The translations under genes were made by a program, and so were the position numbers. Under the pieces are notes generated by a model. It did not search any database, was not told where the DNA came from, and worked only from the letters and a program-made list of their open reading frames with translations. Shown here one piece after another: positions 45,713 to 53,583 of a stretch of 64,000 nucleotides of DNA (position 1 is the stretch's first letter; each line of letters opens with the position of its first letter). This DNA is from Mycobacterium sp. Its GTDB lineage: Bacteria; Actinomycetota; Actinomycetes; Mycobacteriales; Mycobacteriaceae. The stretch covers positions 298,529-362,528 of the forward strand of contig JACPVR010000011.1 of assembly GCA_016197405.1 (NCBI GenBank), read 5' to 3'.

Positions 45713-46756
45713 TCAGATGGTGGCCTTTTCGGTGCGCGCACCCAGCTGGCCGGCGGTGTTACCGATGAACTGCGGTCCCACCACGAGCGCCTGTGACGGA
45801 TCCTCCGGGTTGGTGGCGATTCCGTCTCCGGGCTTGACCCCGCCCTCGTCGCACATCTTCTTCCACATGGCTGCCCGTCCGGCACGCGACGGGGTGAACT
45901 TGCCGTAGGCGAAGACGCGCCACAGTGTCCACCGCGGCGCGGGCAGTGCGGCGGGACGGCCGACCAGTCGATGCAGGATTAACATCCAGCCGACCATCAT
46001 CGCCATCATGACGCTGGTCGCGACCCAACGCAGCGCGACGGGCATGGTCGAGTTGAGCGCGAGGATGTGCACGAAGCCCACTCCGAAGTAGGTGACCATC
46101 ATTCCGAACGGCGCGACGAGCAGAAGAAGAAGCTTCTGGGCGCCGTGCAGACGAGGGACCGCGAAAGCCAGGATCGCTCCGATGGTCACGAAAGAGCCTC
46201 CGTTGATGAAGCCCCACCAGTACGGGAAATTCAAGAATGTGAAGGGCTGCACGCCGTAGTACAGGTACACACCGAGGTTGATGCCGATCGTCTCCATCAG
46301 TGCGTCGGTGAGAATGCCCATGGCGAGCAACATGACGAAGGTCTGCGCGTGTGCGCCGTTGCGGATGACGAAGTAGCAGAAATACGCCTCAAGCCCGAGA
46401 AACGCGACGTAACAGAGCGGGATGAGGGCGGGAACCGTGATCCCGAAGTTGGTGAAAGCGGGGACCAGGTTGTGCGCCCAGTGCAGGTGGCCCAGCAGGT
46501 CCAGCATCGGCTCGAGCAGGCTGCAGATCAGACCGCTGGCCATCACGATCAAAGGGAGGAAGTTCCGGCTGCGAATCGCGGCCTTGATGGCCCAGGGCAA
46601 TGCGAAGACCACGACCAGGGCGCCGGCGACGAAGAAGAAGATCACCTCGGATGTGGTGCTCGCCGCGAAGCTGCCGGGCGCGGGCTGCATATTGGGCGGC
46701 CATCCCTGGTGGTCGCTGACCAATGGCCACCAATTCGTACTCAACATGCCACTCAT
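45713..46756 (-). CDS. Polytopic membrane protein, probably AveC-like
   Basis: A 347-residue protein with about eight hydrophobic segments and a charged cytoplasmic tail (GRAAMWKKMCDEGG onward). Motifs in membrane-flanking regions include LLEPMLDLLGHLHWAHN and LTDALMETIGINLGVYLYYG, which look like buried polar active-site residues. It pairs with the AveC-like gene downstream and may be a distant member of the same family. ATG 46756 is chosen because it starts the protein after the promoter region. The neighbouring divergent TetR gene may regulate the pair. Confidence 0.65.
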   Translation of the reverse strand: MSGMLSTNWWPLVSDHQGWPPNMQPAPGSFAASTTSEVIFFFVAGALVVVFALPWAIKAAIRSRNFLPLIVMASGLICSLLEPMLDLLGHLHWAHNLVPAFTNFGITVPALIPLCYVAFLGLEAYFCYFVIRNGAHAQTFVMLLAMGILTDALMETIGINLGVYLYYGVQPFTFLNFPYWWGFINGGSFVTIGAILAFAVPRLHGAQKLLLLLVAPFGMMVTYFGVGFVHILALNSTMPVALRWVATSVMMAMMVGWMLILHRLVGRPAALPAPRWTLWRVFAYGKFTPSRAGRAAMWKKMCDEGGVKPGDGIATNPEDPSQALVVGPQFIGNTAGQLGARTEKATI

Positions 46757-46909
46757 GGGTGCTGCACCTCTCTGATGCTTTGGGGTAGATCGCCGGCCTG
46801 TGGACTGGCTCACACTAACACGATGTCCATACACTGTGTATAGGTCTTTCGAAATTGGATTAAATGCTTCGAAGGATCGCCTCGGCACGGCTTCTGAACT
46901 GGGGGTAGT
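46757..46909. promoter_or_regulatory. Divergent promoter with two palindromic elements
   Basis: ATACACTGTGTAT (46831-46843) is a perfect 6+1+6 palindrome; the overlapping GTGTATAGG could also contain a -10 box. TTCGAA occurs at 46850-46855 and 46869-46874, with centres 19 bp apart, close to two helical turns. Either could bind the adjacent TetR protein. Confidence 0.5.
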
Positions 46910-47554
46910 GTGGCCGCGATGACTCAGACCACGCGTCGCGACAAGCGGCCGCGGGCGGTTGATCCCGAGGGTGGCCGGGCCGCGGACGCTATCGGAGCGG
47001 CCACCATTCGCCTCCTGGAGCGCATGTCGCTGACCGATATCAGCGTCGCCCAGATTCTGGAAGAGGCCGGCATCTCCAGGGCGACCTTCTACTTCTATTT
47101 CGAGTCCAAGTTCGCCGTGCTCAGCGGCCTGCTGGAGAACGCGATGGACGATATCTTCGAGACGGTGCAGCCGTTTCTCGCGCGGCCGGCGGGACAGGCT
47201 CCCGAGGTGGCACTCGAGCGCAGCATCCGGGCGGTGACCGCTGCCTGGCACCGGCACCGGCTGATCCTGCAGTCCACCGCTCACCACTGGCATTCCGACC
47301 CCGGTCTGCGCGCGCTCTGGCTTTCCATCGCGGAGCGGTTCATCAGCGCGGGTGCAGAGGAGATCGAGCGGGAGCGCACCGCGGGAAAGATCACCTCGCC
47401 ATTGCCGGGCCGCATGCTGGCATCGACGTTGTTCTGGGGTACCGAGCGTGTGCTCTACATGGCGGGTTTGGGTATCGAGTCTTCGATTCCCGACGAGGAG
47501 TCGGCAGTCGACGCACTGGTGGCCATGTGGCACGGAACGTTGTACGGCCGCTGA
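46910..47554 (+). CDS. TetR family regulator
   Basis: A 214-residue regulator. Helix-turn-helix: ISVAQILEEAGISRATFYFYFESKFAVL near 45-72; the C-terminal half is helical. It diverges from the AveC-like pair and precedes the membrane protein/oxidase-like operon by 58 bp. It is a plausible regulator of either group. Start is GTG 46910 or ATG 46919. Confidence 0.87.
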   Translation: MAAMTQTTRRDKRPRAVDPEGGRAADAIGAATIRLLERMSLTDISVAQILEEAGISRATFYFYFESKFAVLSGLLENAMDDIFETVQPFLARPAGQAPEVALERSIRAVTAAWHRHRLILQSTAHHWHSDPGLRALWLSIAERFISAGAEEIERERTAGKITSPLPGRMLASTLFWGTERVLYMAGLGIESSIPDEESAVDALVAMWHGTLYGR

Positions 47555-47612
47555 TCTATCCTGAATTAGAAAACTATTGCGCCAATCGTCGCGCGAATGC
47601 AACGATCACCGC

Positions 47613-48320
47613 ATGACACCTGCAACCCAACGCGCAATGGCTTGGTGTGGAGCAAGTTTCGTCCTGCTGTTGTTTCCAGGGATAATCATGGCCGGGCTGT
47701 TGCCGCCGATTTCTCCGATGCGTACAGCGGACGAAGTCGCGCAATTCTGGTCGACCAACACCGGCCTGAAACGCTGCGGTCTGGTCATCCTGCTCGCCGC
47801 TGCGGGACTGCAGGCACCGCTGGGGGCGCTGACGGCTGTGCGAATCAAGCAGATGGAAGGGCGATACTCCGGGCTGGCTTACGTGCAGTTGATCGGCAGC
47901 GGATTGGCGGTAATGGCAATTATATTGCCAACTTTCGCATTCGCTGCTGCCTCGTACCGCCCCGATCGTGACCCGCAGATCACTCAGGCGCTCAACGATC
48001 TCGGTTGGTTACCGTTCGTGATGAACTGGCCGGCCGCCACCATACAGTGCCTTGCTCTGGCCTTTGCGATCTTCGGCTCGCAGCGGGAGATCTTTCCCCG
48101 CTGGTTCGCCTACTGGAACATGTGGTGCGGTTTCGTATTCGCTGCAGGCGGGCTGGTGGTGTTGTTCAAGGACGGTGTCTTCGCGTGGAACGGTCTGTTG
48201 GCTTTCTGGTTGGTGGCGGTGTTCTTCGGTTTGTGGTTCCTGGTGTTGACGTGGCAGTTGCTGGTCACCATTCCGAGCATGGCCGATGAAAAAGACGGCA
48301 CAGCAGAACAACTCCTATGA
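47613..48320 (+). CDS. Polytopic membrane protein, paralogue of the 29073-29849 product
   Basis: A 235-residue protein with about six hydrophobic segments. It shares with the 29073-29849 product a TADEVAQFW/AIDIAAYF-like loop after the first helix and the pair PRW(F/V)A plus FAW(N/H)G(L)(L/I) near the C-terminus. A -10-like TATCCT (47557-47562) and the ATTAGAAA element (47565-47572) precede the gene. Its stop overlaps the oxidase-subunit-like gene (ATGA), so they are coupled. Function unknown. Confidence 0.8.
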   Translation: MTPATQRAMAWCGASFVLLLFPGIIMAGLLPPISPMRTADEVAQFWSTNTGLKRCGLVILLAAAGLQAPLGALTAVRIKQMEGRYSGLAYVQLIGSGLAVMAIILPTFAFAAASYRPDRDPQITQALNDLGWLPFVMNWPAATIQCLALAFAIFGSQREIFPRWFAYWNMWCGFVFAAGGLVVLFKDGVFAWNGLLAFWLVAVFFGLWFLVLTWQLLVTIPSMADEKDGTAEQLL

Positions 48321-48913
48321 CCGCTGCGGGGAAGATCGAATCCACCCAGCCGGCTGACCGAACCAGAGTCCCCGGCGAAGAGGGAATCTGGATCTTCGTT
48401 CTCGGAGATATGACGGTCTTCGCGCTGTTCTTCGGAACATTCATGTACTCGCGTGCGAAGAATCCCAGTCTCTTCGCGCGTGATCACACCGACTTGCTGG
48501 TGTGGCTGGGTACTTTCAATACCGTTGCGCTGCTGACCAGTTCGTTACTTGTCGCTATCGCGGTATCAAGAGTTCTGCACGGCCTCCGCGCAGGTGTGAC
48601 ACCGCTGTTCATTGGCGCGCTGGGTCTCGGGCTGGCCTTCGTCGTTGTGAAAGCGATCGAATGGGCGAGGTTGTTCCTCGAGGGTAAGAGCGTAGGAAGC
48701 GGCGAATACTTCTCGTACTACTTCATGTTCACCGGTATCCACCTAGGCCATGTGGTCATCGGTCTGGTCCTTCTTGCCCGGTTGATCAGCATCACCCGTA
48801 GTCCCGTCGTCAGCGACGCGCAGGTGCGATTCTGTGAGTCGGGTGGAATCTTCTGGCACATGGTCGACCTGCTCTGGGTCGTGCTTTTCGCCCTGTTCTA
48901 CTTGGTGAGGTGA
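48317..48913 (+). CDS. Cytochrome c oxidase subunit III-like protein (NorE type)
   Basis: A 198-residue protein with five membrane segments and the heme-copper oxidase subunit III pattern: GEEGIWIFVLGDMTVFALFF at the start, FYSYYFMFTGIHLGHVVIGL-like segment around 137-155 and ESGGIFWHMVDLLWVVLF near the end, including the conserved Glu and His residues. It is shorter than aa3 subunit III (seven helices) and matches the NorE type. No subunit I or II gene lies nearby. It is translationally coupled to the upstream membrane protein. Confidence 0.87.
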   Translation: MTAAGKIESTQPADRTRVPGEEGIWIFVLGDMTVFALFFGTFMYSRAKNPSLFARDHTDLLVWLGTFNTVALLTSSLLVAIAVSRVLHGLRAGVTPLFIGALGLGLAFVVVKAIEWARLFLEGKSVGSGEYFSYYFMFTGIHLGHVVIGLVLLARLISITRSPVVSDAQVRFCESGGIFWHMVDLLWVVLFALFYLVR

Positions 48914-48919
48914 TTGTCG

Positions 48920-49186
48920 ATGACCAGTGCTCGCCGGCTGACTCTGGTGTGGGTGTTGTTGCTGGTGCTGACGTTCGGATCGTTCGTGGTCGGTATCGAG
49001 CAGACCGAAGGATTCGCCTCGATAGGCGCGGTGGTGATCATCGGAATCGCATTGTTCAAAGTGCGCCTCATCGGGCTGCACTTCATGGATGTGCGAGCGG
49101 CACCCCTGTTGCTGCGTGCGGTATTCGAAGGCTACCTGTTGGTGGTGTTTGCCGCGCTGGCGTTCATCGACCTGTTCTTCGGCTGA
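48920..49186 (+). CDS. Cytochrome c oxidase subunit IV-like small membrane protein (NorF type)
   Basis: An 88-residue protein with three membrane segments: LTLVWVLLLVLTFGSFVVG, IGAVVIIGIALFKVRLIGLHFMD-type second helix and the final YLLVVFAALAFIDLFF. The LIGLHFMD motif is typical of prokaryotic subunit IV/NorF. It follows the subunit III-like gene by six bases. Together they are an orphan III/IV pair. Confidence 0.82.
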   Translation: MTSARRLTLVWVLLLVLTFGSFVVGIEQTEGFASIGAVVIIGIALFKVRLIGLHFMDVRAAPLLLRAVFEGYLLVVFAALAFIDLFFG

Positions 49187-49200
49187 ATCGGATCCTGGTG

Positions 49201-49256
49201 TCCGCTCACCGCACTGACGCAACGCTGAAATACGTTGCGCCAGTGCGGTGAGCGGA
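49201..49256. terminator. Strong bidirectional terminator hairpin
   Basis: Bases 49201-49224 pair with 49233-49256 over 24 positions with a single G-U-type mismatch, around the eight-base loop CTGAAATA. It lies exactly between the convergent oxidase-subunit-like operon (ends 49186) and the FAD oxidoreductase gene (ends 49259). It is the longest hairpin I found in the window. Confidence 0.8.
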
Positions 49257-49258
49257 GT

Positions 49259-50962
49259 TCAGCGTCCGTCGGGGAACGGGTCGTTGGTGCCGCTGGTGTA
49301 CGGGTCGCGACTACGCTTCTCCCGCCTCAGGCGCGCTTTGAGGGCGGCCACCCTGCCGCCGCTCTCCTGGATCCGCAAGTCCTTCAGGATGGTTCGTGCC
49401 GCGTTCTGACCGGGCATACCGCTGATTCCGGCGACGGGGTGAGTGCCCGACCCGGTGAGGAACAGACCCTCGACGGGGGTGCGGTACCCGGCGAATCCGG
49501 CCACCGGCTTGTTGGGACCGAAGCGGCTCAGCGTGGGGTCGACGTGGTAGACCGAGCCGTCGATGGCCCAGAAGCGTTCTTCGATATCGGGCAGTACGAG
49601 CGGCCGGATCGCGACCTGGAGATCCTCGACACCTTTGTAGAACTGGTCGGCGTCCTTGACGATGCTGTCGGTGATCTTCTTGCGGGCGACATCCCAGCCT
49701 TCCTCGGGATAGGACGGTGTCAAACCCGTCCAGAACCACCACAAGTCCTTACCGGGAGGCGACATCGACGGGTCGAACGCATTGGTGACCTGCGCCAGTC
49801 CTGGGATCGCATCGGGTACCTGGCCTCGGACACAGGATCGGGCGGCTTCGAGGGCCTGCTCGTAGGTGTGGTAGCAGTTGCAGGCCAGGCGCAGGTCGAT
49901 TCCGTCGCCACGCCACTTCTCGTGTTTGGACATGTCCACCCGGCCGGACAGTGCGACGTTCACCTTGGCGTCGGCGATACCGCGCTTACGGGTCGGGATG
50001 TGGTCGGCCGCATTCTGCTTCTTCGGTTCCAGCACACCGCGCGGCAGCAGCCGGGTCAGTGTGGTCTTCGGGCTGCACGCCGTCAGAACCGCGCGCCTGG
50101 CCCGGATCTCGGCGCCGCCGCGAATGCGGACGCCGGTGGCGCGGTTGTTGGCCACCAGAATCTCCTCGACGGGCGAGTTGGTGATGACATCGCCACCGTT
50201 GTCCTTGATCACGCTGATCAGTGCCCGAGGCAGCGATCCCGTGCCACCGTGGAACATTGCCACTCCGTATCGGCTGAGAACTCCGAGGTAGATCAGTGAC
50301 CAGCCGGACATATCGGCATCGAACGGCATGAAGGGCAGCGAGGTCAGCAGAGGAGCACGGATCATGTCGTGCTCAAAGCTCTCTTCGATCGCCTCGGCCT
50401 GCGAACTGGACATCCAGCGGCCCAATGCGAGTAACTGCTTGCGATTCTTGGCGACGGCCTGAGCTGCCTTCAAGATGGCTTTGGCCTCGGGTGCGACCAC
50501 GTTTGTCTGCATCATCGGCAGGCCTATCGCGACGGCGGCGTCGATCACCTCATAGAGATCGAGCAGTGCCTTGGCATCCTTTTTGGAGAAGTACTCCAGT
50601 TCCGATGCGGTCTTACGCGGGTCTCGCCACAGGCCGAGCGATGCTCCGTCGGCGGAGAGCTGGAAGTGTGCCGGGTCGATGACGGTCTGGCGTAAACCGT
50701 ATTTGCGGGACAGTTCGAGATCGGCATCGATGGTCGTGGTACGGAACAGCGAAGCCTGGATCGACGCCTCGTTGATGGTGTACTCCGGGGCCTCTGGGGC
50801 GAAGGAGTTGGTCGACGTCATACCACCTGCAGTCGGTGCTGCCTCGACGACGAGCACGTCAAGACCGGCTTTGGCGAGGTAGGCGGCGGCGACCAGCCCA
50901 TTGTGGCCGGAGCCGACGACGACGACATCGGCCTCCCGGGGTGGTTGTGGTTGGTTCGACAT
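49259..50962 (-). CDS. FAD-dependent phytoene-desaturase-like oxidoreductase
   Basis: A 567-residue flavoprotein. The N-terminal dinucleotide motif VVVGSGHNGLVAAAYLAKAG near residue 13, followed by VVEAAPTAGGMT, and the C-terminal FAD motif GLFLTGSGTHPVAGISGMPGQNAA near 510 mark the carotenoid desaturase/isomerase-like amine-oxidase superfamily. It might desaturate or isomerise a hydrophobic cyclic or polyprenyl substrate. ATG 50962 is used. The ATTAGAAATT element (51028-51037) lies 66 bp upstream. Confidence 0.88.
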   Translation of the reverse strand: MSNQPQPPREADVVVVGSGHNGLVAAAYLAKAGLDVLVVEAAPTAGGMTSTNSFAPEAPEYTINEASIQASLFRTTTIDADLELSRKYGLRQTVIDPAHFQLSADGASLGLWRDPRKTASELEYFSKKDAKALLDLYEVIDAAVAIGLPMMQTNVVAPEAKAILKAAQAVAKNRKQLLALGRWMSSSQAEAIEESFEHDMIRAPLLTSLPFMPFDADMSGWSLIYLGVLSRYGVAMFHGGTGSLPRALISVIKDNGGDVITNSPVEEILVANNRATGVRIRGGAEIRARRAVLTACSPKTTLTRLLPRGVLEPKKQNAADHIPTRKRGIADAKVNVALSGRVDMSKHEKWRGDGIDLRLACNCYHTYEQALEAARSCVRGQVPDAIPGLAQVTNAFDPSMSPPGKDLWWFWTGLTPSYPEEGWDVARKKITDSIVKDADQFYKGVEDLQVAIRPLVLPDIEERFWAIDGSVYHVDPTLSRFGPNKPVAGFAGYRTPVEGLFLTGSGTHPVAGISGMPGQNAARTILKDLRIQESGGRVAALKARLRREKRSRDPYTSGTNDPFPDGR

Positions 50963-51149
50963 TGAATATCCCCTTGGGTTCCGAGCGAGGTTGGGTTGCG
51001 CCATAGGTGTCGCAAATTCGTTTCTGTATTAGAAATTGTGCGGAGGGTGCGGGTCACTCGGCCTCCGACGACGCCAATCTGCGGCGCCGAGGCTGCTCAC
51101 GTGGGTGGCGGCCGCGCGGGTACATTCGGCTTCTGTCGGATCACGGACA

Positions 51150-51779
51150 TCAGGGTTCGGTATAGGCGTTCACCAGACGCCGCAGCGCAGTGCGGAAGCG
51201 CCCGCCGGCGTCGTCATCGGCGAAGTACGCAGCGATGTAGGTCAGTTCTGGGCTTCCGTCCCGCGAGAGGTGGGCTTGTCGAGTCCGGTAGACGTCATGC
51301 AGCGGTTGGCCGGTACCGGGCAAGGAGGCGCCCAACGTGAACTGAGCCAGAGCGACAACTGCCTCCGCGGCGAGATCGGGGGACATGCCGGCGCGTACCA
51401 GGTGATTCGCGAGATTGTCTGCGTGCCTGCGGAATTGGTGGCCGGCGACGGCCTGTTGGGCGAGAATCCGCGCGACTGCCGGTGATTCCAACAACAGCTG
51501 GTACATGTCGGTGAAGAAATCGATCAGAGCGTCCTGCCAGCTCGCCTCCGCGGCGGGGACCGGCACATCTGCCATTGCGCGGTCGACGAGCAATTCGAGG
51601 ACCTGCTCCTTGTCGGACACGTGCCGATACAGGGCACGGGGGGTGCAGCCCAGCCGATCGGCCAACGTCCGCATGGAAACCGCGTCGAGTCCGTGCACGT
51701 CCGCGACCACGCGGGCCTCGGCGATGATGGCGTCGATGCTCAAAAAGTTGCGGTAGCCGCGTTCGGCTGCCTCGCTCAC
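51150..51779 (-). CDS. TetR family regulator
   Basis: A 209-residue regulator from GTG 51779 (VSEAAERGYRN). Helix-turn-helix: VSMRTLADRLGCTPRALYRHVSDKEQVL; the C-terminal half resembles TetR_C-type ligand domains. The frame stays open to 51938, but the extra stretch has no domain and reaches the operator-like TGTATG...GTACA sequence. It lies 187 bp behind the FAD oxidoreductase start in the same direction and may regulate it. Confidence 0.85.
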   Translation of the reverse strand: MSEAAERGYRNFLSIDAIIAEARVVADVHGLDAVSMRTLADRLGCTPRALYRHVSDKEQVLELLVDRAMADVPVPAAEASWQDALIDFFTDMYQLLLESPAVARILAQQAVAGHQFRRHADNLANHLVRAGMSPDLAAEAVVALAQFTLGASLPGTGQPLHDVYRTRQAHLSRDGSPELTYIAAYFADDDAGGRFRTALRRLVNAYTEP

Positions 51780-52414
51780 GCCGGGACCCCACGATTGGCA
51801 CGCGTGAAGTCGGGAACGGACGAGATCCACTCCGGCACCGGAAAACCGGCGAACTCTACGGTGCTGAGAACCTTCACCAGACTCACGTGCGCGCCCCTCA
51901 TCCTTGTATGTATACGGTGTGTACATGAAAGCAGTCAAGGGCTATGTTGCTGCACGGTGGGGCAATTGGAAACCGGGGTGAAAGGGGTGTGAACCGATGT
52001 GTTCGGTCTGCTGCCTTTCTGGTGATACTGCAACCCCGCCGGAATCAGTTGCGCCGGGATGTGTCGTTGAAGCGCACCTACGGCCGGATCTTGACCGGCA
52101 TCGAACACGCGAGCGTGTCGGTAGCTGGCGCTGCGAATTCGGGTGTCACGGGCGTGGTGCGGCGGCCCGGTTGCTGGACAGGGTAGGGCGTGCCGGCGGG
52201 TCAAGCGGCTTGCGCAACGCGTCGACCAAACTCGATCCCCGGCATATGGCCAGCTCAGAGCCGGTTACAGCCCACGTGGAGTGTGTACTGTGTGCCAGCA
52301 CCGGTTATGGGTGCATAGAGACTCCGGTCACTTTTCGAACCTTGACTAAAATCGGAGTCTACGGTGTATAGTTCGCCGACGCAAGGATCGAATCGCCCAT
52401 CGAGGGGGTGCGGT
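51780..52414. other. Long non-coding stretch with TetR promoter elements
   Basis: No convincing gene is seen. Near the left end, an imperfect palindrome TGTATG...TGTACA spans 51905-51925 upstream of the leftward TetR gene. At the right end TTGACT (52342-52347) and TATAGT (52367-52372), 19 bp apart, form a promoter for the rightward TetR gene; CTACGGTGTATAG (52359-52371) overlaps its -10. The middle (51940-52340) holds short open frames on both strands without recognisable domains and may be decayed sequence. Confidence 0.5.
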
Positions 52415-53044
52415 ATGCGAAGGCCCGGGTTGAAGCGTGACGCCGTGGTGCGGGCTGCGGTGCGGATTGCGGAGATCGAGGGCATCGAGAACATCAGCAT
52501 GCGTCGTGTCGCGCAGGACCTGGGCGTGACACCGATGGCGCTCTATCGCTACCTGCCCGACAAAGAAGCACTGATCGACGTGGTGGTCGACGAATCGTTT
52601 CGGGGTGTTCCAGTTCCCGATGCGTCCGGGGTGATGCGCGACGAGTTGCTGCGCTGCTTTACAGCCATCTACGAGGTCCTGCGTGAACATCCAGGCCTGG
52701 CCCGGATGGCGGGTGGCCGGCGCTTGGAGGGGCCGGTGGCCACGCGTCTCGTAGAGGCACTCTCGGAACTATTGCAGTGCAATGGAATCAACGAAGATGT
52801 CGTGGCAAATCTTTTGGTTTCAGCGTTCAGCCTGATTCTCGGGTTTGCGTTGTATCGGGCGTCGCGCAGCGATCGCAGCGAATCGCCACCCCCTCCACTC
52901 GGTGCCGGCGAGCCGACGGCGCGTCGCGTGTGGGGACAGCTCACGGCGGCAGTCACCGACGACATAGCGCTTCGGGATTCTCTTGCGCGACTTGTTGCCA
53001 GTTACGTCTCCACCACGGCAACGGAGCGGGTCGGGCTCAAATGA
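52415..53044 (+). CDS. TetR family regulator
   Basis: A 209-residue regulator. Helix-turn-helix: ISMRRVAQDLGVTPMALYRYLPDKEALI near 29-56, with a TetR_C-like helical domain. GAGGGGG (52402-52408) is the ribosome binding site, six bases before ATG 52415. It lies 539 bp upstream of the yrbE-mce operon in the same direction and is the natural candidate to regulate it; this is inferred from position. Confidence 0.88.
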   Translation: MRRPGLKRDAVVRAAVRIAEIEGIENISMRRVAQDLGVTPMALYRYLPDKEALIDVVVDESFRGVPVPDASGVMRDELLRCFTAIYEVLREHPGLARMAGGRRLEGPVATRLVEALSELLQCNGINEDVVANLLVSAFSLILGFALYRASRSDRSESPPPPLGAGEPTARRVWGQLTAAVTDDIALRDSLARLVASYVSTTATERVGLK

Positions 53045-53583
53045 TCCCGATCGTCGGCCCGTCATCAAACATGCTGCCCAACAAGTATGTTGGCCGACCC
53101 GGGATGCTGGACGCGGAGTTCGGCGGCGGTGTCGTCCGCCATGGCCTGCGGATTCGCCGCGATCGCCCGCACCGGGTGCAAGTCTGGGGCAGGCGGCGGT
53201 CGGCTCACATTGACTGCCTGGGCGATCCCGTCCTGGCTGGTCCGAGTCTTCGAGTTGGGCCAGCAACTTTTATCCGGCAGAGATGCATTGAGTCACAACG
53301 GTTGACTCATTATGACTTGGATCATACGATGGCCAGATCGAAGCCAGGCGGGGGAAATCGGCCGTGGCGGTCGCAGGAGAGTCGGCGGAGATGACATGGG
53401 TGGCTCAGGCGATGTCGATGACGGGAGTCCGATGACGAACCGCCACAAGGTAATTGGATTGGATTGCTCACTCGGTGTGTGCAGTGCGGGCAGATTTTTT
53501 TGCCAGCAATTTCTATTACAGATTAGAAGCGGTGGGCGTGCAGTAACCGCCACCGCGGTATCAGGCGGGACGAGGTTTGGACC
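53045..53583. other. 539-bp leader region of the mce operon
   Basis: I find no convincing gene. Base composition drops towards the 3' end (a T7 run at 53495-53501). TTTCTATTACAGATTAGAA-like sequence at 53510-53528 contains the inverted pair TTCTA/TAGAA and a variant (ATTAGAAG, 53522-53529) of the element seen in three other promoters of the window. A promoter for yrbEA is expected here; boxes were not assigned. The 93-codon open frame at 53312-53593 has no domain and overlaps the yrbEA start. Confidence 0.45.

Noticed and set aside
51780..51938. N-terminal extension of the TetR protein at 51150-51779
   Set aside because: The extra 53 residues precede the helix-turn-helix, carry no domain and reach into an operator-like sequence; GTG 51779 is more likely.
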